Below are positions 16,601 to 19,650 of a stretch of DNA of 22,832 bases, piece after piece. Below the pieces are notes generated by a model. That model saw only the letters and a program-made list of their open reading frames with translations, was not told the origin of the DNA and ran no database searches. The stretch comes from Chloromonas sp. AAM2 (taxonomy: Eukaryota > Chlorophyta > Chlorophyceae > Chlamydomonadales > Chlamydomonadaceae), in NCBI GenBank assembly GCA_004335635.1, contig QAXH01006403.1, positions 13,074-35,905 on the forward strand. The letters are read 5' to 3'. The position numbers and the translations under genes are program-made. How positions within the stretch are numbered: the first letter of the stretch is position 1; each line of letters starts with the position of its first letter.

Positions 16601-18963
16601 TGGAAGATGATGCAGTGGGATTAGTACCATAATATCGCTTGCATATGGCGGAATGTGTGTAAGAGGATGTGATCGGCACACGAGGAATGCCGTCTCTGCA
16701 ACAACTCTGAACAATGTGCCTTAGCTGGTTACGTTCAAGCGTCAGCCCGGTAATTGCACTGCACTGTGCGAGTGGTGGCTGGCCGTTTCTGCATGCAGGA
16801 GTCCCTGGCCATGTGTTGGGATGGTTGGCGTCATGCCGTTGCCTCCCGAGGCGCTCTCCTGTCGTTGGTTGACATGGCCAGTCAGAGCCGCAGGAGGAGG
16901 GTCATGGGGGAGGTGCTGTTCATGTGGCAACAGTACGTACAGGTGCGGGAGAACATCTGCCTCATGTGCATCACGTGTCAGTTGATATTATTAGCAGGTG
17001 GAGGGTTCATGTGGCAACAGTACGTACAGGTGCGGGAAAACATCTGCCTCATGTGCACCACGTGTCAGTTGATATTGTTAGCAGGTGGAGGGTTCATGTG
17101 GCAACACTACGTACAGGTGAGGGAAAGCTCGTATGTCTCGCATCAATGGCCTTACCTGGCTCATCGCCAGGTTATTTTGGGGCTGTGCAATAGAGCCAGA
17201 TCGCCAAGTGGTAAAACCCTACTTGCCAATGCATGGTGTTCGCGAAGCGCGCATTTCGCATATGCGTGCTGCATGCCTTTCATTCTGCAGGCCATGCGCG
17301 GTGATGTGGAGTTGGACTCGCCCTTCGCTTCGCCCCGGTCACCCAAGCAGAACCGTCGGCTGGTCAAGCGCATGGCGGTCATGATGGGCAGCGCAGAGGT
17401 AAGCAACTCATTAACTGAAACAAGTGGCTAACCCAGTGCGGGCAGACTTTTGTTTGCCAACACTTGCAGTCTCGTCGCATGATTGCTGCTTAGTTGGCAC
17501 CGACGTTTACTTGGCCGCATTGGCCTCGCGGCGTGCGTCTCTGTGCGATCATCAGGTGTGGTGTTTATTTCAGTGCTTCTCGTATGGCAAGAAATTTACA
17601 CTCTCTTGTCGCTTTGCAGGTTGATGCCGGCTCCGACCGATCCAGCGAGATCTTCGGGGACATCTACGAGACGGACCGCGCGATGGCAGCGGCGGCAGCA
17701 CACGCGCACAGACAGGTGAGATGACGCATTACTTCGAGTTTTGAAGTAGCACTTAGCAGAGATTGGGAGGTCTGGTACTGTCGGCAGAGATTGGGTGGTC
17801 CGGCACTGTCGGCAGAGACCGCGATGACAGCACTAGTACTGGAATCAAGGTGTCGCGAAGTTGTTTGGAGATCGGGGGCAGTGAAAAGAGAACGGTGTAA
17901 CTTGAAGCTGGGGTGTTGGTCGGCTGCCACCATCCTCTTCTCGAGTGCTCGCGTCTGTAGGCTTTTCGCTTGGGTGGGGCGAGCACTGATGATGACGAAC
18001 CGATCCAGGACCAGGCACCCGCCTTCCGACAGCAGGTGGGCAAACTTACACAGGGTGTGGACCTGCACCAGCAGCCCCAACAGGTACTTCAACAGCTGCG
18101 CTTAGACCGCTGCAACGGATCGGAAATTGCAGTTGGTTGTACACAGGCCCAGCATGGACTACACGTGATGTACACATCTAGGTACCATTCCGTCTTGCTT
18201 AACCTCTCACATTTTACGTGTGCACCTGCCCAGCTTGTGATGTGCCTCCCACATCTGATAGCCATGCAAGATGATACGCGCCTCACGTGCCCAGCTGAAG
18301 GCTTATGAATCCGCCTGCTACAAACTCGCATGCAACTCCATAGTCAAGCCTTGCCATGACCTTGTCCCCTTGTTCAAACTCCCGCCTATCCAGGCCGCCA
18401 TGCCACCCCCGGCGGCCCAAACGCCACGGGGCGTGTACGCCACCCCTCTCCACCAGCAGTCACACCAGCAGTGGGCATCGCTACAAAGCACTGCTGCGCC
18501 GCCAAGCACCATCGGCCCCGCCAGCACCGCCTACCTCGCACCCACACCGGTACCGTTCCGCGGAATGGCAACGGCCGCCGCGACCCCGTCGGAGTATGCC
18601 GTGCCGGGCGTTCGGACGGCGGGCGGGCTGGGAAGAAGTGCTGTGACAGGGTCCAGGACGGGTTGGCAGCAACATGTGGAAGCGCCGAGGTCCAGTATCT
18701 TAGACCGTGCGCGGGAAAGGGCAATGGCGGGACCGGGAGCAATGATGGGGCCGGGGTTGATAACGGGGCTGATGACGGGGACGGGGCCGGGGGCGCATCA
18801 GGCTGGGCACGGGAGCACGCCTGCAGCGGCAGCAGGAGCAGGTGTGCCTTCGGCTAGCCGTGCAGCGATGACGGCCATTTCCTCGGTTCAGTTTTGGCCC
18901 GGGGTGCCGCGGCAGGCGGCAGGCAGTGTGCGCAGCTACGCGAGCAGCGAATCTAGCTTCTGA
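266..18963 (+). CDS. Large Sfi1-like centrin-binding repeat protein, 33 exons, 5' partial
   Basis: Likely a centrosome/basal-body linker protein whose long helix binds centrins. Exons are 266-370, 895-1106, 1338-1434, 1809-1964, 2364-2477, 2888-3067, 3590-3814, 4158-4297, 4618-4774, 5535-5696, 6132-6230, 6615-6737, 7162-7271, 7740-7833, 8306-8470, 9037-9113, 9451-9678, 10811-11116, 11530-11704, 12133-12228, 12619-12798, 13080-13244, 13482-13661, 14122-14229, 14742-14849, 15496-15579, 15837-15973, 16268-16481, 16799-16942, 17291-17398, 17620-17715, 17961-18083, 18394-18963. The sum is 5238 nt: 1745 residues and a TGA. Every junction is GT-AG and in phase. Residues 1-1447 carry about 78 Trp in A-F-x-x-W-R-type motifs (AFASWRR, AFNAWRE, AFVGWRE, AFREWRD) with Arg/Lys/Gln-rich helices between them, as known for Sfi1 repeats. 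Residues 1448-1745 are a Trp-poor, low-complexity tail. No start codon is visible, so the gene begins to the left of the window. Function is inferred from the repeat pattern alone; another Trp-repeat coiled-coil protein is possible. Confidence 0.8.
411..436 (+). repeat. Perfect 11-bp inverted repeat, 4-nt loop
   Basis: CTGAATCACAC at 411-421 and GTGTGATTCAG at 426-436 around GATT, in intron 1. An A-rich run follows at 478-500. Confidence 0.85.
895..1106 (+). CDS. Exon 2, Sfi1-like gene
   Basis: Acceptor TGTGCAG, donor GTATGG, 212 nt, ends in phase 2 inside an Arg codon (AG|G). Contains LRHWRAITHFRQQ and LLHAWRLAAAIRAEQRR, two clear repeats separated by a basic helix, then GWERS. Confidence 0.8.
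1338..1434 (+). CDS. Exon 3, Sfi1-like gene
   Basis: Acceptor TACTCAG, donor GTAGGT, 97 nt. The first base completes the split Arg codon. Reads RTVARALRALRQAVLWSAAG and ends in AAVHWE; Ala/Arg-rich helix with two Trp. Confidence 0.75.
1809..1964 (+). CDS. Exon 4, Sfi1-like gene
   Basis: Acceptor GATTCAG, donor GTAGTT, 52 codons, phase 0 on both sides. Contains AAMAGWRARTMQWRRKKARW and MVFVGWLGQWQTYQ, five Trp. An in-frame stop lies at 1770-1772, so the exon cannot extend far upstream. An alternative acceptor GAGAAG in the same frame would add nine residues. Confidence 0.75.
2285..2300 (+). repeat. (CT)n microsatellite
   Basis: Eight CT units in intron 4, upstream of exon 5. Confidence 0.9.
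2364..2477 (+). CDS. Exon 5, Sfi1-like gene
   Basis: Acceptor CTCCGCAG, donor GTGAGA, 38 codons, phase 0. Reads DKLGRALLHLTHTQTQRRME then VMEHWKQATAGLAAKHAN. In the first motif the usual Trp is replaced (ALLHLTH). Confidence 0.8.
2748..2793 (+). repeat. Partial duplicate of exon 6 and its acceptor
   Basis: TGCGTAG followed by the first 39 or so bases of exon 6 is repeated here, 133 bp upstream, then runs into a (CA)n tract. It would translate VRRALAHWIGGVLG but the frame differs from exon 6 and no clean donor follows. Confidence 0.85.
2800..2839 (+). repeat. (CA)n microsatellite
   Basis: About 20 units, separating the partial exon 6 copy from exon 6 itself. Confidence 0.95.
2888..3067 (+). 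CDS. Exon 6, Sfi1-like gene
   Basis: Acceptor GCGTAG, donor GTGTGT, 60 codons, phase 0. Contains VRRALAHWIGGVLGRCFLAW, LVHWYRAAMGRAFGRWKDWA; five Trp. Its first 39 or so bases and upstream acceptor are duplicated 133 bp upstream (2748-2793). Confidence 0.85.
3093..3226 (+). repeat. GAGTGT-rich degenerate simple repeat
   Basis: GTGAGAGTGTGAGAGAGTGT-like sequence in the first part of intron 6, with a second patch at 3195-3226. Confidence 0.7.
3590..3814 (+). CDS. Exon 7, Sfi1-like gene, without Trp
   Basis: Acceptor ATCTGCAG, donor GTGGGT, 75 codons, phase 0. It keeps the helical, Arg-rich character (NAARKRRSRDARGRYLAGLE, RRALRALGQRVCLARLL) but has no Trp; ALFVLRA and ALGQRVC sit where A-F-x-x-W-R would be expected. 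High GC and an open frame across all 75 codons support it as coding. Confidence 0.75.
4158..4297 (+). CDS. Exon 8, Sfi1-like gene
   Basis: Acceptor GCCTGCAG, donor GTGCGT, 140 nt, ends in phase 2 within Arg (AG|G). Contains LREAFASWRRFVCMAHGKR and FRAALHWMGTRQRMAFSVL, two repeats. Confidence 0.85.
4618..4774 (+). CDS. Exon 9, Sfi1-like gene
   Basis: Acceptor CTCCACAG, donor GTGTGC, 157 nt, first base completes Arg. Contains RWYTLRRQMCHALSLKH and LKAWRAVAGYWREIRVKF. A degenerate copy of its 3' half lies in the following intron (4831-4896). Confidence 0.8.
4807..4830 (+). repeat. Short telomere-like TTTAGGG stretch
   Basis: TTAGGGTTTGGGTTTAGGGT continues with TTGA: about three degenerate plant-type telomere units in intron 9. 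Single TTTAGGG units also occur near 5942. Confidence 0.5.
4831..4896 (+). repeat. Decayed copy of the 3' half of exon 9
   Basis: GCATGGCGGG...TTCACAG...CTGGGGAGG follows the order and spacing of 4697-4763 in exon 9, with mismatches in the middle. It lies 134-136 bp downstream, in intron 9. Confidence 0.6.
4976..5009 (+). repeat. (CA)n microsatellite
   Basis: 17 units in intron 9, about 20 bp before the family 2 repeat. Confidence 0.95.
5030..5201 (+). mobile_element. (CAA)n-tailed repeat, family 2, copy 1
   Basis: Starts GCAGTGGTGAC, ends CCCCGGACTGAAGGCCATGT followed by (CAA)n. The same start and end occur at 10009-10112. This copy has about 70 extra bases of CA-rich sequence in the middle. 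Probably the 3' end of a non-LTR element or a SINE; no coding sequence is visible. Confidence 0.6.
5209..5334 (+). repeat. Polypurine GA-rich tract
   Basis: Nearly pure A/G on the plus strand for about 125 bp (GAGAGAGGGAGAG type), with only one or two pyrimidines, directly after the (CAA)n/(CA)n tail at 5181-5210. Confidence 0.9.
5535..5696 (+). CDS. Exon 10, Sfi1-like gene
   Basis: Acceptor TACCCAG, donor GTAGGT, 54 codons, phase 0. Contains VLYDCLVTWREWIVIKRSGE and LRNLLVGRAWNSWMDYHEQ; five Trp. The GRAWNSWM segment is identical in DNA (27 bp) to part of exon 21. Confidence 0.85.
5699..5795 (+). repeat. G-rich degenerate repeat GGGTGCATGG
   Basis: Several imperfect units of GGGTGCATGGGG right after the exon 10 donor. 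Runs of three to five G suggest possible G-quadruplex potential on the plus strand, which is the transcript strand. Confidence 0.6.
6132..6230 (+). CDS. Exon 11, Sfi1-like gene
   Basis: Acceptor TCCCGCAG, donor GTGAGG, 33 codons, phase 0. A single repeat: VIRHMLFRGLACTFNAWREA followed by ALRRGEVMERAQQ. Confidence 0.85.
6615..6737 (+). CDS. Exon 12, Sfi1-like gene
   Basis: Acceptor GTCTGCAG, donor GTACGG, 41 codons, phase 0. Reads IVRRMQNRELSIGFERLRRN then VDWCQKKRTADHHFKLTKGK; one Trp, strongly basic. Confidence 0.8.
6919..7156 (+). repeat. 12-bp minisatellite against exon 13 acceptor
   Basis: About 20 units of CTGACCCCCATG with variants. The pyrimidine-rich array ends five bases before the CAG acceptor at 7159-7161 and so supplies its pyrimidine tract. 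Confidence 0.95.
7162..7271 (+). CDS. Exon 13, Sfi1-like gene
   Basis: Acceptor TTCCTCAG lies only a few bases after a 12-bp minisatellite; donor GTGTGT. 110 nt, ends in phase 2 within Arg. Contains VLLLWRMGAKLQLALAMWTG and MAFKHWHARSAH. Confidence 0.8.
7659..7694 (+). repeat. (CT)n microsatellite
   Basis: 18 units, followed by further CT and CA runs up to the exon 14 acceptor at 7739. Confidence 0.95.
7740..7833 (+). CDS. Exon 14, Sfi1-like gene
   Basis: Acceptor ACGCACAG, donor GTGGGT, 94 nt, first base completes Arg. Contains TARTVAGRWANRQM and SAAWQQWRAVVM. Upstream sequence is a CT/CA-rich simple repeat acting as pyrimidine tract. Confidence 0.8.
8306..8470 (+). CDS. Exon 15, Sfi1-like gene
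   Basis: Acceptor ATGTCAG, donor GTGAGG, 55 codons, phase 0. Contains ACKALCFWLNRHLALAWQAW and RDFQQWCSNMRQAAAQIISK; four Trp. Confidence 0.85.
8753..8812 (+). repeat. 13-bp tandem repeat in intron 15
   Basis: About 4.6 units of ATAGAATTATGCC in an AT-rich part of the intron. Confidence 0.9.
8871..8928 (+). repeat. Two adjacent AT-rich inverted repeats
   Basis: AATTGATACT at 8871-8880 pairs with AGTATCAATT at 8889-8898 (8-nt loop). ATACTTAAT at 8901-8909 pairs with ATTAAGTAT at 8920-8928 (10-nt loop). Confidence 0.8.
9037..9113 (+). CDS. Exon 16, Sfi1-like gene
   Basis: Acceptor GTGCACAG, donor GTAAGC, 77 nt, ends in phase 2 within Arg. Reads SAWNSWLEFMYLMTVKKRAV then QKWAN. The AWNSW core recurs in exons 10 and 21. 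Confidence 0.85.
9451..9678 (+). CDS. Exon 17, Sfi1-like gene
   Basis: Acceptor TTTCTCAG, donor GTAAGA, 228 nt, phase 1 base in, phase 2 out (AG|T, Ser). Contains SLAAAFHTWHAQTAHVVTAT, LSGVFGAWRAHAQRMPRLRL and MQLAFYGW. Confidence 0.85.
10009..10112 (+). mobile_element. (CAA)n-tailed repeat, family 2, copy 2
   Basis: Short form of the repeat at 5030-5201, ending in the same 20 bases and a (CAA)n tail at about 10093-10112. It is directly followed by the truncated LINE fragment. Confidence 0.6.
10112..10312 (+). pseudogene. LINE polyprotein C-terminal fragment
   Basis: About 66 codons from the end of a retroelement open reading frame, without a start and missing the catalytic reverse transcriptase and endonuclease domains. 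Trp-poor and unlike the host exons; exons 17 and 18 join in phase without it, so it is not part of the host protein. Confidence 0.65.
10388..10544. other. Assembly gap, 157 N
   Basis: Run of N inside the LINE-like fragment in intron 17. No exon is needed here to keep the reading frame, but a small one cannot be excluded. Confidence 1.
10811..11116 (+). CDS. Exon 18, Sfi1-like gene
   Basis: Acceptor CTTCTGCAG, donor GTGAGG, 306 nt, the longest repeat exon. Contains MAIERWRAWPLSQALHTWRM and AGGLMRRAFVGWRERAAGMK; five Trp. It follows the 1.1-kb retroelement-bearing intron and joins exon 17 in phase. Confidence 0.85.
11276..11545 (+). repeat. Diverged duplication around the exon 19 acceptor
   Basis: The series TGTCCAGTACAGGCC, CTGTGCATCATC-like, GGACCCC, TTCCC and GC[AG]GCATGGG occurs at 11276-11363 and again at 11444-11538. 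The second copy contains the working acceptor and the first bases of exon 19. Confidence 0.65.
11530..11704 (+). CDS. Exon 19, Sfi1-like gene
   Basis: Acceptor GAACTGCAG, donor GTAGGG, 175 nt, first base completes Ser. Contains LKRQRAFYFWLALAPYLRCM and ARTVRTAWAAWRYRVQYSRV. A diverged copy of its acceptor region lies about 175 bp upstream. Confidence 0.85.
11819..11985 (-). mobile_element. Inverted 3'-end copy of the intron-17 LINE family
   Basis: The reverse complement of 11840-11985 matches 10571-10701 almost base for base, including the tail-proximal GATGTAAAAAG-like end and (CAA)n tail, which is (TTG)n on the plus strand at 11819-11863. The copy is truncated at its 5' end near 11985 and sits antisense in intron 19. 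Confidence 0.75.
11987..12023 (-). mobile_element. Very short second LINE 3' end
   Basis: GTTGTTGCCTCTTTACATCC followed by GTGCGCGCAATCC resembles the last 30 bases or so of the same element including the start of its tail. It abuts the 5' end of the larger copy, as if one tail end had landed next to another. Confidence 0.5.
12133..12228 (+). CDS. Exon 20, Sfi1-like gene
   Basis: Acceptor CCCCACAG, donor GTGGAA (weak), 32 codons, phase 0. Reads ALAAMALKAQREALAQWRAG then a basic end RRLKVK; one repeat. Confidence 0.75.
12342..12497 (+). repeat. 22-bp direct repeat and (CAG)n in intron 20
   Basis: CTGTTCAACTGTCTGCTGTC plus AG occurs at 12342-12363 and 12476-12497. Between them is a CAG/CAT run at about 12389-12418. 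Confidence 0.85.
12619..12798 (+). CDS. Exon 21, Sfi1-like gene
   Basis: Acceptor TGAACAG, donor GTACGG, 60 codons, phase 0. Contains LNRLLSEAFTTWRCAVLDGR and FLRNVHMGRAWNSWMELMEL. The last part resembles exon 10 (LRN..GRAWNSWM). Confidence 0.85.
13080..13244 (+). CDS. Exon 22, Sfi1-like gene
   Basis: Acceptor CGTACAG, donor GTGAGT (consensus), 55 codons, phase 0. Contains LSHALHFWTHMRLVSAWNQW, KGHWQD and MDNAWIAWRG: six Trp, the most of any exon. Confidence 0.85.
13482..13661 (+). CDS. Exon 23, Sfi1-like gene
   Basis: Acceptor CTTTGCAG, donor GTAGGG, 60 codons, phase 0. Contains LVVCRRALDCWKQWVAEAAR and CVMRAVNTWRLMAK. Confidence 0.85.
13893..13930 (+). repeat. (CA)n-rich microsatellite
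   Basis: Interrupted CA run in intron 23. Confidence 0.9.
14053..14112 (+). repeat. 15-bp minisatellite against exon 24 acceptor
   Basis: Four units of GCATGCACCCACCCC or variants, ending nine bases before exon 24. Confidence 0.9.
14122..14229 (+). CDS. Exon 24, Sfi1-like gene
   Basis: Acceptor CCTTACAG, nine bases after a 15-bp minisatellite; donor GTGGGC. 36 codons, phase 0. Reads ARVAVQRLYMRRALHGWYQR then VLMLQEQRHKLREATQ. Confidence 0.8.
14354..14436 (+). repeat. Hexamer-based array in intron 24
   Basis: CTGAGC, CTGGTG and CTGATC hexamers repeat about 13 times. It is an open frame in translation (Pro-Glu/Asp repeats) but lies inside an intron with no splice sites to use it. Confidence 0.85.
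14742..14849 (+). CDS. Exon 25, Sfi1-like gene
   Basis: Acceptor CTGTTCAG, donor GTAGGC, 36 codons, phase 0. Reads LLMFGTYARCFRVWAAFSSE then a basic helix; one repeat. Confidence 0.8.
14864..14930 (+). repeat. 26-bp tandem repeat in intron 25
   Basis: 2.6 units starting ACACTGTGGTTCCATTGGCC, starting 15 bp after the exon 25 donor. Confidence 0.9.
15141..15472 (+). repeat. 28-bp minisatellite before exon 26
   Basis: About 12 units containing TATGGTTGTATGCCGTGTCA and CGTTATGT. All three plus-strand frames are stop-free through the array because the unit lacks stops and is not a multiple of three. It ends about 23 bp before exon 26. Confidence 0.95.
15496..15579 (+). CDS. Exon 26, Sfi1-like gene
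   Basis: Acceptor TTCATAG, close behind the 28-bp minisatellite; donor GTGTGT. 28 codons, phase 0. Contains IRMRRNTELLTATFQAWRFQ. Confidence 0.75.
15837..15973 (+). CDS. Exon 27, Sfi1-like gene
   Basis: Acceptor TTCTTCAG after a long pyrimidine tract, donor GTGAGG. 137 nt, ends in phase 2 inside a Trp codon (TG|G). Contains FASIMQRGLSSAFREWRDYC. Confidence 0.85.
16268..16481 (+). CDS. Exon 28, Sfi1-like gene
   Basis: Acceptor GTTCCAG, donor GTGCGC, 214 nt; its first base completes Trp. Contains YTERFFLAWLALASALAQRS, QHWFAQ and SRALYGWRLRVEAGRERRRA. Confidence 0.85.
16799..16942 (+). CDS. Exon 29, last repeat exon, with tandem alternative donors
   Basis: Acceptor GCATGCAG, 48 codons to donor GTGCGG, phase 0. 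Contains ESLAMCWDGWRHAVASRGAL and MGEVLFMWQQYVQ. The donor is repeated 87 and 174 bp downstream (17030 and 17117), and the frame stays open through all three, so the exon could instead end at 17029 or 17116 with 29 or 58 extra residues. Confidence 0.8.
16919..17121 (+). repeat. 87-bp tandem repeat across exon 29 donor
   Basis: Two full units (16919-17005, 17006-17092) and a partial third. Each holds the exon 29 end (FMWQQYVQ), a donor, and a TTAGCAG or TTAGCAG-like acceptor. The unit is a multiple of three and has no stop in the exon frame. Confidence 0.9.
17291..17398 (+). CDS. Exon 30, Ser-Pro cluster, Sfi1-like gene
   Basis: Acceptor ATTCTGCAG, donor GTAAGC, 36 codons, phase 0. First exon past the Trp array: LDSPFASPRSPKQNRR holds three Ser-Pro sites within eight residues next to basic residues, then LVKRMAVMMGSAE. 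Confidence 0.75.
17620..17715 (+). CDS. Exon 31, Sfi1-like gene
   Basis: Acceptor CTTTGCAG, donor GTGAGA, 32 codons, phase 0. Acidic start DAGSDRSSEIFGDIYETDRA then an Ala-rich helix ending HAHRQ. No Trp. Confidence 0.75.
17757..17822 (+). repeat. 28-bp tandem repeat in intron 31
   Basis: Units start CAGAGATTGGG at 17757 and 17785, with a partial third at 17813. Confidence 0.85.
17961..18083 (+). CDS. Exon 32, Gln-rich, Sfi1-like gene
   Basis: Acceptor GTCTGTAG, donor GTACTT (weak), 41 codons, phase 0. Reads AFRLGGASTDDDEPIQDQAP then a Gln-rich end HQQPQQ. Borders are the least certain of the set; the phase fits both neighbours. Confidence 0.6.
18394..18963 (+). CDS. Exon 33, terminal low-complexity exon with stop
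   Basis: Acceptor CCTATCCAG, 189 codons and TGA at 18961-18963. Pro/Ala/Thr-rich at first (AAMPPPAAQTPRGVYATPL), then Gly/Met/Thr-rich (GPGAMMGPGLITGLMTGTGP), ending RSYASSESSF. Probably disordered. The frame is open upstream to 18271, so the exon might start earlier, but the pyrimidine-rich CCAG acceptor in phase 0 is the best choice. Confidence 0.75.
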   Translation, partial: AAMPPPAAQTPRGVYATPLHQQSHQQWASLQSTAAPPSTIGPASTAYLAPTPVPFRGMATAAATPSEYAVPGVRTAGGLGRSAVTGSRTGWQQHVEAPRSSILDRARERAMAGPGAMMGPGLITGLMTGTGPGAHQAGHGSTPAAAAGAGVPSASRAAMTAISSVQFWPGVPRQAAGSVRSYASSESSF

Positions 18964-19650
18964 ACTCCACCCTGGTCGCGCTTCCACTTCAAGTGACAAG
19001 CTGTTCTGAACTCCACCTGCCGGAAACCTCGCTCATCCTTCAGACACCGCAGCTTACTCGATTGTACCTGCGCCCGTCATGACATAAGAAGCACAAGCCA
19101 CCGGATGACTTCAGACTGCGCACGTATTTGAGCACCATCTGACCTTGGAGCGCAAAAGAGCACCTCCTGTTGTACAACACAACTGCACAAGAGTAAAGCG
19201 CATGCATGTTGTTTTGACTTGTGTTGCCTCTGTTCAGCAAACTCCATACCTACACATAAGGCTCGGGCTCCCACATGTCAGAAACGTCCCACGTGCCCCA
19301 TGTCAAAAACTGGCATGCCACGTGTCAGAAACTGGCGTGCCATGTGTCAGCCAAGTGCCCAAGCCTGACTTGTGTACGGCCTACTAGTGCTTGTGCACGA
19401 TGCGTGTGTGCTTCTGGCTGTACAATGTGTGCCTATCCATTCATTCATTAATTGTCCGGAGCAGTCCGTGATCAAATCAGGACGACACGTGATCAGACTC
19501 GCTTGTGATAAAGTCACTTTGAAGTCTCAGGCTTGCCTGGTGCGAGCAACTGAGCTTGAGAACTGACAACGACAAAAAAAGAAGTTTGCCAGTTCTGGGA
19601 CAATTTCAGTTGTGGTAGTGTGACTGGTTGTAATGGTGGTGATGAACCAG
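18964..19650 (+). other. Probable 3' UTR of the Sfi1-like gene
   Basis: Non-coding sequence between the TGA and the first TGTAA. It contains a 14-bp direct repeat spanning the stop codon (TTCTGAACTCCACC at 18958 and 19004) and degenerate CACGTGTCAGAAACTGG-like repeats at 19274-19352. The end is estimated from the polyadenylation motif; no transcript evidence is available. Confidence 0.4.
19629..19633 (+). promoter_or_regulatory. Candidate polyadenylation signal TGTAA
   Basis: TGTAA is the usual polyadenylation motif in chlorophycean algae. This is the first one downstream of the stop at 18963. Further TGTAA motifs occur at about 19980 and 20050, so the choice is not secure. Confidence 0.4.

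Larger units (their letters stand above)
371..18393 (+). other. Introns without recognisable content
   Basis: For the introns over 300 bp not described elsewhere: 1435-1808, 3815-4157, 6231-6614, 9114-9450, 16482-16798 and 18084-18393 show only ordinary AT-richer sequence. 4298-4617 has degenerate CTAGCTTTTC repeats near 4361-4455. 7834-8305 has a short (AAG)n at 7888-7904. 13662-14121 has a possible but unsupported mini-exon starting at 13837 after GCCAG. Confidence 0.5.
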
